A stretch of DNA of 64,000 nt from Hymenobacter properus (GTDB lineage Bacteria > Bacteroidota > Bacteroidia > Cytophagales > Hymenobacteraceae): positions 1,240,001-1,304,000 of the forward strand of contig NZ_JADQDP010000001.1 of assembly GCF_015694735.1 (NCBI RefSeq), read 5' to 3'. Position 1 is the stretch's first letter. Each line of letters starts with the position of its first letter. The translations under genes and the position numbers were made by a program. This document shows, piece by piece, positions 1 through 8,785 of the stretch. Below the pieces are notes generated by a model, which did no database searches, was not told the DNA's origin, and was given only the letters and a program-made list of their open reading frames with translations.

Positions 1-2
1 AG

Positions 3-881
3 GCCGTGGCCCACGCGCCCGCCAATGCCGTGTACGACATCACCATCATGCCCGAGCAGTTTGTAGAAACGCTAAACCAATTGCCTGATGGTGCGGGTGT
101 GCTGATTCAGAAGCCCATGGGCGACTACTTCTGGCAAAGCCAGGAAATACTGGAGGTGTGCCGCCGCAAGAACCTGGTGGCCGCCATCAACTGCCAGCTG
201 CGCTTTGCGCCCTACGTGGCCGCCGCCCGCGAAATGCTGCGCCAGGGCCTTATCGGGGAGCTGTACGATATGGAAGTGCGCGTGACACTGGAGACACCCT
301 GGGAGCTGTTTCCGCACGTGATGGTGCACCCACGCCTCGAAATTCAGTACCACAGCATCCACTACATCGACCTGATTCGCAGCTTTCTGGGCGAGCCCGC
401 TCGCGTGCTGGCCAAGACGCTGCGGCACCCCGCCAAGGCGCTGTCCTCGTCGCGCTCCACCATTCTGTTCGACTACGGCGACACGATGCACGCCGTCATC
501 AACACCAACCACGACCATTCCTTCGGCCCCGAAAACCAGGAGAGCTTTATCAAATGGGAAGGCACAAAAGGCGCCATCAAGGCCCGCATGGGCCTGCTGA
601 TGGACTACCCGAACGGCGTGCCCGACAAGTTTGAGTACTGCCTGCTGCGCGAGGGCGAAAAGCCGGTATGGCACACCGTGGCGTTGGAAGGTTCGTGGTT
701 TCCGGATGCCTTCATGGGCACAATGGGCAGCCTGATGCGCTATAAAAACGGCGAAACAGACGTGCTGCCCACCAGCGTGGAAGACGTGATAAAAACCATG
801 GCCGTGGTGGAAGCAGCTTATGCGTCGAGCGACGGCAACGCCACAACAAGTGGCTCTAACCGCGAAAATGTTACGTCATAA
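3..881 (+). CDS. Gfo/Idh/MocA-family oxidoreductase, 5' end outside window
   Basis: The reading frame is open from the left edge, so the N-terminal Rossmann NAD(P)-binding core is missing here. The visible part begins near the QKPMG stretch, which corresponds to the EKP motif that closes the nucleotide site in this family. It continues into the alpha/beta substrate domain, with an HSIHYIDLIR segment typical of these dehydrogenases. The family oxidises or reduces sugar and cyclitol hydroxyls with NAD(P)H in the cytoplasm; the substrate cannot be read from sequence. The next genes in the same direction encode a MaoC-like hydratase and a FucP-like symporter, so a role in catabolism of an imported pectin sugar is likely (inference). 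Confidence 0.85.
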   Translation, partial: AVAHAPANAVYDITIMPEQFVETLNQLPDGAGVLIQKPMGDYFWQSQEILEVCRRKNLVAAINCQLRFAPYVAAAREMLRQGLIGELYDMEVRVTLETPWELFPHVMVHPRLEIQYHSIHYIDLIRSFLGEPARVLAKTLRHPAKALSSSRSTILFDYGDTMHAVINTNHDHSFGPENQESFIKWEGTKGAIKARMGLLMDYPNGVPDKFEYCLLREGEKPVWHTVALEGSWFPDAFMGTMGSLMRYKNGETDVLPTSVEDVIKTMAVVEAAYASSDGNATTSGSNRENVTS

Positions 882-886
882 AGTAG

Positions 887-973
887 GTCATGCAGCGCGC
901 AGCGAAGCATCTCGTGTGCGCGACGCAATTAGTTACTGCCACAAGCGAGATGCTTCGCTGCGCGCTGCATGAC
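887..973. repeat. Palindromic repeat, family A (copy A1)
   Basis: Two perfect 28-bp arms (887-914 and 946-973), beginning GTCATGCAGCGCGCAGCG and ending in GAAGCATCTCG, enclose a 31-bp loop. The loop is nearly the reverse complement of that in copy A2 (2943-3029). Confidence 0.9.
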
Positions 974-1030
974 GGTCTGGGTTTGACTATCCAGCCCAGC
1001 AACTAAAAACGAGTAATTGACTACCAACTC

Positions 1031-1474
1031 ATGTACTTCAAATCGACTTTTTTCGAAGACTACACCCTCGGCGATAAGCGCGTGACGCTGGGCCGCACCA
1101 TCACCGAAACCGACTTCGTGGTACACGCCGGTCACACGGGCGACTTCTTCCCCCACCACCTCGACGCGGAGTGGAGCAAAACCCAGCCCTTCGGCCAGCG
1201 CATTGCGCACGGCACCATGATTTTCAGCATCGGCATCGGCCTCACCGCCTCGGAAATCAACCCCGAAGCCTTCTCCAAAGGCTACGACCGGCTGCGCTTC
1301 GTGAAACCCGTTTTCATTGGCAACACCATCCACTCAGAAGTTACGATTTCGGCCAAGGAAGAAGGCAAAAAGCCCGGCTACGGCACCGTTACTGAGCACG
1401 TGGAAGTCATCAACGAGCGCGGCGAAGTGGTGCTGGCCTGCGACCACCTGCTGGTGGTGAAATTGCGCGCTTGA
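1031..1474 (+). CDS. MaoC-like hot-dog hydratase
   Basis: A 147-residue single hot-dog protein of the MaoC / (R)-specific enoyl hydratase family. Residues around 39-48 read [10 protein letters not shown], matching the hydratase-2 signature in which the Asp and the His after the proline are catalytic. RIAHG follows as the usual second family motif. Known members hydrate or dehydrate enoyl-CoA or hydroxyacyl-CoA esters in the cytoplasm. Next to sugar oxidoreductases and transporters in Bacteroidota this protein may instead act on a sugar-acid derivative, but nothing in the sequence settles that. It lies between palindromic repeats A1 and B1, in line with the oxidoreductase upstream and the symporter downstream. 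Confidence 0.85.
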   Translation: MYFKSTFFEDYTLGDKRVTLGRTITETDFVVHAGHTGDFFPHHLDAEWSKTQPFGQRIAHGTMIFSIGIGLTASEINPEAFSKGYDRLRFVKPVFIGNTIHSEVTISAKEEGKKPGYGTVTEHVEVINERGEVVLACDHLLVVKLRA

Positions 1475-1490
1475 GACCATCAATAAAACG

Positions 1491-1579
1491 GTCATGCTGA
1501 GCGCAGCCGAAGCATCTCTACCGCATTGGTAATTGATTGCATTGCGCGGTAGAGATGCTTCGGCTGCGCTCAGTATGAC
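1491..1579. repeat. Palindromic repeat, family B (copy B1)
   Basis: Arms start GTCATGCTGAGCGCAGCCG and run through GAAGCATCTCTACCGC; the right arm has one change (CAGTATGAC). It lies between the MaoC-like gene and the MFS gene. Confidence 0.9.
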
Positions 1580-1616
1580 GCCCTTTTTCTCATTCTTGTA
1601 ACTCAAATCCCACCCC

Positions 1617-2921
1617 ATGGCCCTTGCTCCTGCTTCCACCCCGCCACCCGTTGCTACCGGCAGCCCCGCCAGTGGCCGCGCCTACCTGCTGCCGTTTATT
1701 CTGGTGGTGGGTGTGTTTTTCCTGTGGGGCATGGCGCATAGCCTCGACTCCATCCTGATTCCGCACCTTCAGAAAGCCTGCCAACTCAACAACCGGCAGT
1801 CAACCTTCGTGGACACGGCCGTGTTTCTGGCTTACTTCCTGATGGCCATTCCGGCCGGGATATTGCTCAAGCGGCTGGGCTACAAGGCCACCATCATTCT
1901 GGGGCTGCTGGCCTTTGCGGGCGGGGCGTTTCTGTTCGTGCCGGCTGCTGACGCCCGCTCCTACGGCCTGTTTCTGGCCGCGCTGTTCATCATTGGCTGC
2001 GGGCTGACAACCTTGGAAACCGCCGCCAACCCCTACGCCGCCGTGCTCGGCCCGCCCGAGTCGGCCACGAGCCGGCTGAACCTGGCGGCCTCGTTCAACG
2101 GGCTGGCCGTGTTCGTAGCGCCCATCATCGGGGCCAACCTGATTTTGTCGGGCAAGGAATACACCAAGGCCCAGCTGGCCGCCATGCCCGAGGCCGTTCG
2201 CATCGCCTACCTCAACCACGAAGCGGCAGCTGTGAAACTGCCTTACATCGTGCTGGCCAGCGTGCTGGTGGCCGTGGCGGTGCTGTTCTTTTTCAGCAAG
2301 CTGCCCGAAGTGCGGGCCGCCGAAGCCGAGCCGTCGGAAGGCGGCGGCTTCTTCGCGGTGCTCAAGCACCGGCACCTCACCTGGGCCGTGGTGGCGCAGT
2401 TTTTCTATGTGGGAGCGCAGGTATGCGTCACGAGCTTCTTCATCCGGATGGCCAAGCAAGGCGCCGGCGTGGATGAGAAAACGGCCGGTTACTACCTGGC
2501 CGTTTACGGGCTGCTGTTCATGGTGGGGCGCTTCATTGGCACTGCTTTGCTGAAGTACATCGCCTCGCAGCGGCTGCTGTCGATTTATGCCGTTGTCGCC
2601 ATGGCGCTGTGCGCGGTGGCCGTGTTCGGCGACGGGGCCTACGTTATCTACGCCCTAGGCGGACTGGGCTTTTTCATGAGCATCATGTTCCCCACCATCT
2701 TCGCCCTGGGCATTGCCGGCCTCGGCGACGACACGAAGCCCGGCTCGTCGTGGCTGGTGATGTCCATCGTGGGTGGCGCCATCATGCCGCCGCTAATGGG
2801 CACCCTCATCGACATGCGCGGTGATAATATTCAAATTGGCTACCTCATCCCGATGGTATGCTACCTGGTGATTCTGCTGTTCGGCATGTATGGCTACCGC
2901 ATCAAAGGGCAGTTGGCCTAA
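1617..2921 (+). CDS. FucP-like MFS sugar:H+ symporter
   Basis: A 434-residue inner-membrane protein with about twelve hydrophobic segments. It opens with PFILVVGVFFLWGMAHSLDS, close to the first helix of the L-fucose:proton symporter family (FucP/GluP), and contains the family-like stretch TLETAANPYAAVLGP in helix 5. FucP-type carriers import monosaccharides such as L-fucose, galactose or glucose. In this pectin locus L-fucose, L-rhamnose or another deoxy sugar is the sensible guess. The start follows a stretch CCCACCCC rather than a clear ribosome site, and no better upstream ATG is in frame. It is followed by repeat A2 and the GH106 gene. Confidence 0.88.
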   Translation: MALAPASTPPPVATGSPASGRAYLLPFILVVGVFFLWGMAHSLDSILIPHLQKACQLNNRQSTFVDTAVFLAYFLMAIPAGILLKRLGYKATIILGLLAFAGGAFLFVPAADARSYGLFLAALFIIGCGLTTLETAANPYAAVLGPPESATSRLNLAASFNGLAVFVAPIIGANLILSGKEYTKAQLAAMPEAVRIAYLNHEAAAVKLPYIVLASVLVAVAVLFFFSKLPEVRAAEAEPSEGGGFFAVLKHRHLTWAVVAQFFYVGAQVCVTSFFIRMAKQGAGVDEKTAGYYLAVYGLLFMVGRFIGTALLKYIASQRLLSIYAVVAMALCAVAVFGDGAYVIYALGGLGFFMSIMFPTIFALGIAGLGDDTKPGSSWLVMSIVGGAIMPPLMGTLIDMRGDNIQIGYLIPMVCYLVILLFGMYGYRIKGQLA

Positions 2922-2942
2922 CCGTCTGGCCTATACCAGACT

Positions 2943-3029
2943 GTGATGCAGCGCGCAGCGAAGCATCTCGCTTGTGGCAGTAACTAATTGCGTTGCGCAC
3001 GCCAGATGCTTCGCTGCGCGCTGCATAAC
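2943..3029. repeat. Palindromic repeat, family A (copy A2)
   Basis: Arms read GTGATGCAGCGCGCAGCG and its complement, with slightly degenerate ends. The loop is copy A1's loop in the opposite orientation. The frame of the following gene stays open across it, which creates a false N-terminal extension of 25 codons. Confidence 0.88.
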
Positions 3030-3062
3030 AGTCAAAAAACTACAGCTCAACTGATAACACGA

Positions 3063-6000
3063 ATGAAAACCCGCTTGCTTCCCAAGGCCCTCCTGTTGCT
3101 CGCGCTGCCGACGCTCGGCCTGCTGCCGGCCTCGGTGCGCGCCCAGCAAGCACTTGATTTAGAATCCGCCTTCAAAAACCCGCCCGAAGCCGCGCGGCCG
3201 TGGGTGTTCTGGTACTGGATGAATGGCGCCGTGACCCCGGCAGGCATTACCGCCGACTTGGAGGCCATGAAGGAAGCCGGCATTGGCGGGGCGTATCTGA
3301 TGCCCATAAAGGACGTGGAGAATCCGCCGGCCGTTTCGCCGCCGGCCCGGCAGCTTTCGCCGCAGTGGTGGGCCATGGTGAAGCACTCCATGCAGGAAGC
3401 CGACCGGCTAGGCTTGAAGCTCGCCATGCACGTCAGCGACGGCTTCGCGCTGGCAGGCGGGCCGTGGATTACGCCGGAGCTGTCGATGCAGCACGTGGTG
3501 TCGGCTCAAACACAGGTGATGGGCGGCAAAAAGCTGAGCCTGACGCTGCCCCAGCCGCCCCGGACGCAGGGCTACTACCGCGACGTGGCGGTGTACGCCT
3601 ACCCCACGCCCACTGGCAGCGGCGTTTCCACCGCCACCGTGAAGCCGCAAATAACCAGCAGCCTGACCGGCGAGAATCTGGAGCTGCTGGCCACGCCCGG
3701 CAACAAAAAAGGCTTCAAAACCAGCGAAACCGGCTGGATTCAATACGCATTCGAACAGCCGTTCACCTGCCGCAGCATCCGCATCCGCTCTAACGGCTAT
3801 AACTACCAGGCCAACCGCCTACGCGTGGAAGTAAGCGACGATGGCCGCACGTTCCGGCCCGTGACGCGCCTGCAGCCGCCTCGCAGCGGCTGGCAGGACA
3901 GCAGCGCCGTGACGCACGCGCTGCCCGCCACTACGGCCCGATTTTTTCGCTTCCTGTACGACCCCGCCGGTTCGGAGCCGGGCGCTGAGGACCTCGACGC
4001 GGCCAAGTGGAAGCAAAGTCTGAAAGTTTCGGAAATCCAGCTTTCTAGCGAGGCACGCATTCATCAATTTGAGGGCAAGAACGGCGACGTGTGGCGCGTG
4101 AGTGAGCGCAGCACGCCCGTCCAGTTGCCCGACGCGCAGTGCGTACCGCTGGGCAAAGTCATCAACCTCACTGACAAGCTCGACGCCAACGGCCGCCTGA
4201 CCTGGACCGCGCCGCCCGGCCGCTGGACCATCCTGCGCATGGGCCACACCAGCACCGGCCAAGTCAACACCACCGGCGGCGGCGGGCGCGGGCTGGAATG
4301 CGACAAGTTCAACCCCGCTGCGGTGAGTATGCAGTTTGATAAGTGGTTTGGCGAGGCGGTGCGGCAGGGCGGGCCGGAGCTGGCGGCGCGGGTGCTCAAG
4401 GGCTTCCACGTGGACAGTTGGGAGTGCGGCTCGCAGAACTGGTCGGCCAACTTTCCGGCCGAGTTCAAGCAGCGGCGCGGCTACGACCTGCTGCCCTGGC
4501 TGCCCGTGATGGCCGGCGTGCCCCTGGCCAACGCCGACCAGTCGGAACGCGTGCTGTTCGATGTGCGCCAGACCATTGCAGAGCTAGTAAACGACAAGTT
4601 CTACGTGACGCTACGCGACTTGGCGCACGCCAAAGGCTGCACGTTTTCGGCCGAAGCCATTGCGCCCACCATGGTCAGCGACGGCCTGCTGCACTACCAG
4701 CACGCCGACGTGCCGATGGGCGAATTCTGGCTGCGCAGCCCCACCCACGACAAGCCCAACGACATGCTCGACGCCGTGTCGGGCGCGCACATCTACGGCA
4801 AGAACATCGTGCAGGCCGAAGCCTTCACAGAGCTAAAACTGGCCTGGGACGAGCACCCCGGCATGCTCAAGGCGCTGCAAGACCGCAACTACGCGCTGGG
4901 CGTCAACCGGATGGTGTACCACGTGTTCGTGCACAACCCCTGGCTCGACCGCAAGCCGGGCATGACCCTGAGCGGCATCGGCCTGTTTTTCCAGCGCGAC
5001 CAAACCTGGTGGAAGCCCGGCCGCGCCTGGGTCGACTACGCCCGCCGCTGCCAGGCGCTGCTGCAACTCGGTAGCCCTGTTGTGGATGTGGCCGTGTTCA
5101 CGGGTGAGGAAACGCCACGACGGGCAATTCTGCCCAATCGGCTGGTAAACGACCTGCCCGGCATTATGGGCCCGCAAGCCGTAGCCGCCGAGCAAAAACG
5201 CCTCGCCAACGCGGGCCTGCCCATGCGCGAGCAGCCGGAGAAAGTATCCGCCTCGGCCAACATGGAAACCGCCGACATGCTGGTAGACCCTCTGCACGGC
5301 TACGCCTACGACTCCTTTAACAAAGACGCGCTGCTACGGCTGGCCAAGGTGGAAAACGGCCGCATTGCGCTGCCGGGCGGGGCCAACTACGGCCTGCTGG
5401 TGGTGCCGGGCGCGCTGAAGATGAGCCCGGATAGCAGCGCCATGTCGCTCGAGGTGGCGACGAAGCTAGAGGAACTGGTGCAGGAGGGGGCCACCGTGTT
5501 GCTTAACCGGCAGCCCAATCACTCGCCGGGGTTGCAAGGTTTTCCAAACGCGGATAAGCAGGTTCGACAATTGACTGCTACGCTGAACCAGACTACTAAT
5601 TCGCCGGCCTCGGCGTCTACGACAGCGGGCGGAGCGGCGACGGGTTCAGCAGCAAAAGGCCGTGTGCTGCGGGAGCCTTATCAAGCCGATTCTTTTGACG
5701 CGCTGGGCTTTACCCGCGACGTAGTGGCCAGCACTACCAGCGGCCAGCGCGCCCGCGGTATTGCCTGGACGCACCGCACCGACACGCAGTTTGACCTCTA
5801 TTTCATTTCCAACCAGCTCGATTCTGCCCGCACCATCAACCTGAGCTTGCGCGTAGCCGGGCGGCAGCCGGAGCTATGGGATGCCGTGACCGGTGAAATT
5901 CGCCCGGCTACTGACTGGAAAATTGAAAACGGCCGCACTTTGCTGCCGCTGCATCTGGACCGTAATGGCTCCGTCTTCGTGGTTTTCCGAGAACCTGCAA

Positions 6001-6590
6001 CACCGCCCAGCGCGCACGACGATTTGAATGCCTTGGCAATGCAGCCGGTGCAAACCCTCGGGGGGCCCTGGCAGGTGCAATTCGATTCGAAAATGCGCGG
6101 CCCGGCCCGGCCCGTAGCCTTCGCCAAGCTCACGGATTGGAGCCAGCACTCAGACGCAACCATCCGCCATTACTCCGGCACGGCCACTTACACCCAGACC
6201 TTCCGCTGGCAGCCCCCGAAGCAGCTCAAGCAGCAGAAAGGCAAGCTGGCCGGCACGCCTTCAACCCGGGTTTACCTGGACCTTGGCACCGTGGCCAACC
6301 TGGCCGAAGTGCGCGTGAACGGCCAGCCCTGTGGCATTGCCTGGACGCCACCCTACCGCCTCGACATTACCCCGGCGCTGAAAAAGGGCAATAACCAAAT
6401 AGAAATCAGCGTCACCAACACCTGGGCCAACCGCCTCATCGGCGACCAGGCCCTGCCTGCTGACCAGCGCCCTACCTGGACCCCGGCCCCCTTGCCTGCC
6501 GCCGATAAGCCGCTTTTGCCAGCCGGCCTGCTGGGGCCAGTCACCATTGGCCTCGGCAACGTTCCGTCATTCTCCTTCAAAGTAGATTAG
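3063..6590 (+). CDS. GH106-type alpha-L-rhamnosidase, exported
   Basis: A 1175-residue protein. I place the start at the ATG at 3063, because it gives a clean signal peptide (residues 1-27, ending ASVRAQ) and because the longer frame only translates repeat A2. Residues 45-55 read RPWVFWYWMNG, followed by TADLEAMKEAGIGGA, the hallmark of GH106 enzymes, which release alpha-L-rhamnose from rhamnogalacturonan and RG-II side chains. A jelly-roll (galactose-binding-like) region lies in the first third and another at about 1060-1150 (VRVNGQPCGIAWTPPYRLDI). Five bases separate it from the GH127 gene, so the two are surely cotranscribed. It probably acts in the periplasm. Confidence 0.9.
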   Translation: MKTRLLPKALLLLALPTLGLLPASVRAQQALDLESAFKNPPEAARPWVFWYWMNGAVTPAGITADLEAMKEAGIGGAYLMPIKDVENPPAVSPPARQLSPQWWAMVKHSMQEADRLGLKLAMHVSDGFALAGGPWITPELSMQHVVSAQTQVMGGKKLSLTLPQPPRTQGYYRDVAVYAYPTPTGSGVSTATVKPQITSSLTGENLELLATPGNKKGFKTSETGWIQYAFEQPFTCRSIRIRSNGYNYQANRLRVEVSDDGRTFRPVTRLQPPRSGWQDSSAVTHALPATTARFFRFLYDPAGSEPGAEDLDAAKWKQSLKVSEIQLSSEARIHQFEGKNGDVWRVSERSTPVQLPDAQCVPLGKVINLTDKLDANGRLTWTAPPGRWTILRMGHTSTGQVNTTGGGGRGLECDKFNPAAVSMQFDKWFGEAVRQGGPELAARVLKGFHVDSWECGSQNWSANFPAEFKQRRGYDLLPWLPVMAGVPLANADQSERVLFDVRQTIAELVNDKFYVTLRDLAHAKGCTFSAEAIAPTMVSDGLLHYQHADVPMGEFWLRSPTHDKPNDMLDAVSGAHIYGKNIVQAEAFTELKLAWDEHPGMLKALQDRNYALGVNRMVYHVFVHNPWLDRKPGMTLSGIGLFFQRDQTWWKPGRAWVDYARRCQALLQLGSPVVDVAVFTGEETPRRAILPNRLVNDLPGIMGPQAVAAEQKRLANAGLPMREQPEKVSASANMETADMLVDPLHGYAYDSFNKDALLRLAKVENGRIALPGGANYGLLVVPGALKMSPDSSAMSLEVATKLEELVQEGATVLLNRQPNHSPGLQGFPNADKQVRQLTATLNQTTNSPASASTTAGGAATGSAAKGRVLREPYQADSFDALGFTRDVVASTTSGQRARGIAWTHRTDTQFDLYFISNQLDSARTINLSLRVAGRQPELWDAVTGEIRPATDWKIENGRTLLPLHLDRNGSVFVVFREPATPPSAHDDLNALAMQPVQTLGGPWQVQFDSKMRGPARPVAFAKLTDWSQHSDATIRHYSGTATYTQTFRWQPPKQLKQQKGKLAGTPSTRVYLDLGTVANLAEVRVNGQPCGIAWTPPYRLDITPALKKGNNQIEISVTNTWANRLIGDQALPADQRPTWTPAPLPAADKPLLPAGLLGPVTIGLGNVPSFSFKVD

Positions 6591-6595
6591 TTTTT

Positions 6596-8635
6596 ATGCG
6601 AGTAGCTATTCAAAAACTCGGCCTTGGCCTCCTGGCAATGGCTTTTGCGGGCCCGGTTTTGGCGCAGCAAAAAGCCCTAACCAACACCGCCGCCAGCTCC
6701 CACGCCAAGCTCAGTAGCGTGGACATGGGCAGCGTGCAATGGACCAACGGCTTCTGGGCCGAGCGCTTCGACGTGTGCCAGAAATCGATGATTCCGACCA
6801 TGTGGGCGCTCTACCATTCTGACCGCAACCACGCTTACAAGAATTTCGAAATTGCGGCGGGCCTGGAGAAAGGTGCACACAAGGGCCCGCCCTTCCACGA
6901 TGGCGACTTTTTCAAGCTGCTGGAGGCGCTATCGGCCTCCTACGCCGTGACGCACGACCCCAAGCTAGACCAGCAGCTCGACGAGGCCATTGCGCTGGTG
7001 GTGAAGGTGCAGCGGCCCGATGGCTACCTAAGCACCCAGAGCACCATCGCAGAGCTGAACAACCCGGGGCAAAAGGCGGCATTCAAGAATCGGCTGAATT
7101 TTGAGACCTACAACCTGGGCCACCTGATGACGGCCGGCTGCGTGCATTACCGCGCCACAGGCAAAACCACGCTGCTGAATGCGGCGAAGAAAGCGACCGA
7201 TTATCTGTATAATTTCTACAAAACGGCCTCGCCCGAGCTGGCGCGCAACGCCATTTGCCCGGCGCACTACATGGGCGTGGTGGAAATGTACCGCACCACC
7301 CGCGACCCGCGCTACCTGGAATTGGCCGAGAGCCTCATCAACATCCGCGGGCTGGCCGCCGACATCGGCACCGACGACAACCAGGACCGCCTGCCCTTCC
7401 GGCAGATGCAAAAGGCCGGCGGCCACGCCGTGCGCGCCAACTACCTCTTCGCCGGCGCGGCCGACGTGTACGCCGAAACCGGCGACAAGACGCTGCTCAC
7501 CACCTTGGATAGAATGTGGGACGACGTGACCCAACACAAAATGTACGTGACCGGGGCCTGCGGCGCGCTCTACGACGGCGTGTCGCCCGACGGCACGGCC
7601 TACAAGCCCGACACGGTGCAGAAAATCCACCAGGCCTACGGGCGAGACTACCAGCTGCCCAACCTCACGGCCCACGGCGAAACCTGCGCCAACATCGGCA
7701 ACGTGCTATGGAACTGGCGCATGCTGCAAATCACCGGCGAAGCCAAGTACGCCGACGTGATGGAAACGGCCCTCTATAACAGCGTGCTTTCCGGCATCAG
7801 CCTCGACGGGCAGCGCTTCCTGTACACCAACCCGCTGGCATATTCCACGGACCTGCCGTTTTCGCAACGCTGGTCGAAGGAGCGGGTCGACTACATCAGT
7901 CTGTCCAACTGCTGCCCGCCCAACGTGGTGCGCACCATCTCGGAGGTGAACAACTACATGTACAACACGTCGGACAAGGGACTGTTTTTCAATCTATACG
8001 GTGGCAATAACCTGACCACGAAGCTGAAAGACGGTTCGCCGCTCAAGCTGACGCAGGAAACCAATTACCCCTGGGACGGTAGCGTGAAAGTGATGCTGCA
8101 GACCGCGCCGAAGAAGCCGTTTTCGATGTTTTTCCGGGTGCCCGGCTGGAGCGAAGGCGCGACGCTGCTGGTGAATGGCCAGCCCGTGGCCGCCAAGCTC
8201 ACTCCCGGCCAGTACGCCGAAATCAACCGCCGCTGGAAAACCGGCGACAAAGTGGAGCTGCAGCTCCCAATGCCTGCGCAGCTCCTTGAAGCCAACGCTT
8301 TAATCGAAGAAACCCGCAACCAGGTGGCCGTGCGCCGCGGCCCGGTGGTGTACTGCCTCGAAGCCAGCGACCTGCCCGCCGGCAAGCCCCTCAGCGGCCT
8401 GATTGTAAACGCCAACACCGTCTTCACGCCCCGCCACACCACCATTGCCGGCTCGGACGTGGTGTGGCTGGAAGGCCAAAGTGAATTCGCCGACAACTCG
8501 GCCTGGAAGGGCCAGCTCTACCATCCCATTTCCAAGGAAAAGCCCGCCACGGTTCCCTTTAAGCTAATTCCCTACTATGCCTGGGGCAACCGCGGCCTGC
8601 ACGACATGGAGGTGTGGCTGCCGGTGAGTAGGTAG
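6596..8635 (+). CDS. GH127-type beta-L-arabinofuranosidase (DUF1680), exported
   Basis: A 679-residue protein with a signal peptide ending PVLAQ near residue 24. It has the GH127/DUF1680 layout: an (alpha/alpha)6 barrel followed by beta-sandwich domains. The thiol/zinc site is visible as E362 and C364 in GETCAN, and C439-C440 in SNCCPPN. In characterised GH127 enzymes one of the paired cysteines is the nucleophile and the others, with the Glu, ligate zinc. The family removes beta-L-arabinofuranose and, in some members, acts on RG-II side-chain sugars. The gene starts five bases after the GH106 stop, which points to joint expression. Confidence 0.92.
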   Translation: MRVAIQKLGLGLLAMAFAGPVLAQQKALTNTAASSHAKLSSVDMGSVQWTNGFWAERFDVCQKSMIPTMWALYHSDRNHAYKNFEIAAGLEKGAHKGPPFHDGDFFKLLEALSASYAVTHDPKLDQQLDEAIALVVKVQRPDGYLSTQSTIAELNNPGQKAAFKNRLNFETYNLGHLMTAGCVHYRATGKTTLLNAAKKATDYLYNFYKTASPELARNAICPAHYMGVVEMYRTTRDPRYLELAESLINIRGLAADIGTDDNQDRLPFRQMQKAGGHAVRANYLFAGAADVYAETGDKTLLTTLDRMWDDVTQHKMYVTGACGALYDGVSPDGTAYKPDTVQKIHQAYGRDYQLPNLTAHGETCANIGNVLWNWRMLQITGEAKYADVMETALYNSVLSGISLDGQRFLYTNPLAYSTDLPFSQRWSKERVDYISLSNCCPPNVVRTISEVNNYMYNTSDKGLFFNLYGGNNLTTKLKDGSPLKLTQETNYPWDGSVKVMLQTAPKKPFSMFFRVPGWSEGATLLVNGQPVAAKLTPGQYAEINRRWKTGDKVELQLPMPAQLLEANALIEETRNQVAVRRGPVVYCLEASDLPAGKPLSGLIVNANTVFTPRHTTIAGSDVVWLEGQSEFADNSAWKGQLYHPISKEKPATVPFKLIPYYAWGNRGLHDMEVWLPVSR

Positions 8636-8659
8636 CCTCAATCGACTGCTTTACGTGCC

Positions 8660-8761
8660 GTCGTGCAGAGCGCAGCGAAGCATCTCGCGTGCTATGCTAA
8701 TTCAATTAAGGACAGTTTGTTTACTGCGGCACGCGAGATGCTTCGCTGCGCTCTGCATGAC
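8660..8761. repeat. Palindromic repeat, family A (copy A3)
   Basis: Arms of the GCAGAGCGCAGCGAAGCATC type close a loop of about 40 bp. It lies just upstream of the SGNH esterase gene, whose reading frame is open across it. Confidence 0.9.
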
Positions 8762-8785
8762 CGCCGGTTACCATCCAAATCTTAC

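Noticed and set aside
2988..3062. N-terminal extension of the GH106 protein
   Set aside because: These codons translate palindrome A2 and precede a clean signal peptide at 3063. The same reasoning moved the starts at 8786, 10342, 20675, 54351 and 55998.
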